This document shows, piece by piece, positions 4,888-5,476 of a DNA stretch of 5,476 bases. The stretch covers positions 1 through 5,476 of the forward strand of contig CAJWZY010000167.1 in assembly GCA_913050545.1 (NCBI GenBank). The letters run 5' to 3'. Every line of letters begins with the position of its first letter. Position 1 is the first letter of the stretch. The stretch comes from an uncultured bacterium. Its GTDB lineage: Bacteria; Planctomycetota; UBA8108. The translations under genes were made by a program, and so were the position numbers. The notes beneath the pieces were generated by a model that saw nothing but the letters and a program-made list of their open reading frames with translations, was not told where the DNA came from and ran no database searches.

Positions 4888-5476
4888 TCACTGCTCACCC
4901 ATCGCATCCCGGATCACACCACAGATTTTCTCGCAAAGCTGTTCCACCAATTGCTGTTGGGGCCCCTCCAGCATCACTCGCAGCAGCGACTCAGTACCGG
5001 AATATCTGAGCAGCACCCTCCCCTCATCGCCGAGTTGAGCCTCGACATTTCCGACGACTTCCTGCAGTGCTCCAACCTCCTCAAGCGGCAGTCGCTCAGA
5101 CACCCTCACATTCTTCAGAACCTGTGGATAGCTGGTCATGACCCTGGCCGCCCTGTCGAGGTCGAGGTCTCGGTCGCGGAGAAAATCCAGCAGCTGAATC
5201 GAGGCCAGGACCCCATCCCCGGTAGAGGAATGATCCATAAAGATAAGATGCCCTGACTGCTCACCGCCAACCGGATGCCCTCCCTCTCTCATCTGGCTGT
5301 ATACGTTCCTGTCCCCCACCGGTGTTCTGAGCAGTTCGATTCCAGCCTCTCCAAGAGAGCGTGCCAGGCCGATATTAGACATCACGGTACCGACCACCGC
5401 CTTCGCGGGCAGCTTTCCCGCAGACTGGTAGTACCGACCCGCCAGGGCAAGAACGACATCTCCATCATAGACATTC
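4888..5476 (-). CDS. glmM: Phosphoglucosamine mutase, C-terminal part
   Basis: GlmM interconverts glucosamine-6-phosphate and glucosamine-1-phosphate in the cytoplasm, feeding UDP-GlcNAc for peptidoglycan and lipopolysaccharide. The frame is open to the right edge, so the 5' half is missing; the first visible residues are NVYDGDVVLALAGRYY. The visible ~195 residues of a usual ~450 include TVMSN, TPVGDRNVYSQM, the sugar-binding GGEQSGH (GEQSGH at 5248-5265), the S-STGDG segment, and the C-terminal phosphate-binding loop RYSGTESLLRVMLEG (RYSGTESLLR at 4978-5007). GEQSGH followed by HLIF and RYSGTE fits GlmM better than ManB/phosphomannomutase. The catalytic serine and DGDADR metal loop lie outside the window and cannot be checked. 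A GTG at 5395-5397 is an internal valine, not a start. dapA follows on the same strand after 149 bp. Confidence 0.93.
   Translation of the reverse strand, partial: NVYDGDVVLALAGRYYQSAGKLPAKAVVGTVMSNIGLARSLGEAGIELLRTPVGDRNVYSQMREGGHPVGGEQSGHLIFMDHSSTGDGVLASIQLLDFLRDRDLDLDRAARVMTSYPQVLKNVRVSERLPLEEVGALQEVVGNVEAQLGDEGRVLLRYSGTESLLRVMLEGPQQQLVEQLCEKICGVIRDAMGEQ

Noticed and set aside
1..5476. Mobile element, CRISPR array, toxin-antitoxin or defence system
   Set aside because: No transposase or integrase frames, terminal repeats, regular spaced repeats or paired small genes are visible. All frames of note are housekeeping genes or the TPR protein.

Overview
This window looks like ordinary chromosomal DNA from a free-living bacterium, moderately GC-rich by eye, with core metabolic genes and no sign of mobile DNA, CRISPR or RNA genes. 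The host is most likely Planctomycetota or a neighbour in the PVC group. The main hint is the large exported protein (250-2526, minus). It combines small beta-barrel modules of the 'DG(S/T)V..G.VVE' type with a helical segment ending in an 'FGF....P..R..AV.KW..WW' signature, a combination I associate with planctomycete HEAT-repeat proteins. This placement is an inference from family knowledge; no 16S or other marker is present.

Layout from left to right: (1) 1-54, minus: the first 18 codons of sucC (succinate-CoA ligase beta subunit), starting at TTG and cut by the window edge. (2) 55-249: a gap with a sigma70-like promoter for sucC and a weak hairpin behind the upstream gene. (3) 250-2526, minus: a 758-residue exported protein with two beta modules, a HEAT-like middle and C-terminal TPR-like helices, function unknown. 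(4) 2542-2817: the divergent control region, with one promoter facing each way, a near-perfect 20-bp dyad and a tandem heptamer. (5) 2818-3849, plus: a YhaM-family 3'-5' exoribonuclease (OB-fold plus HD domain), apparently read from a leaderless mRNA. (6) 3869-4738, minus: dapA, complete, convergent with yhaM across 19 bp. (7) 4739-4887: the dapA promoter region with an imperfect dyad over the -35. (8) 4888-5476, minus: the C-terminal part of glmM, cut by the right edge.

glmM and dapA feed the same end product: GlmM supplies glucosamine-1-phosphate for UDP-GlcNAc, and DapA commits aspartate semialdehyde to diaminopimelate and lysine. The organism is therefore expected to make a DAP-type peptidoglycan. 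sucC (TCA cycle), the YhaM homologue (RNA turnover) and the TPR protein have no obvious functional link to this pair. Each gene appears to have its own promoter, so the window reads as separate transcription units, not one operon.

I found no convincing novel multi-gene system. The most useful second looks are the leaderless yhaM start, the dyad between the two divergent promoters, the non-ATG starts of sucC and the TPR gene, and the uncharacterised exported protein.
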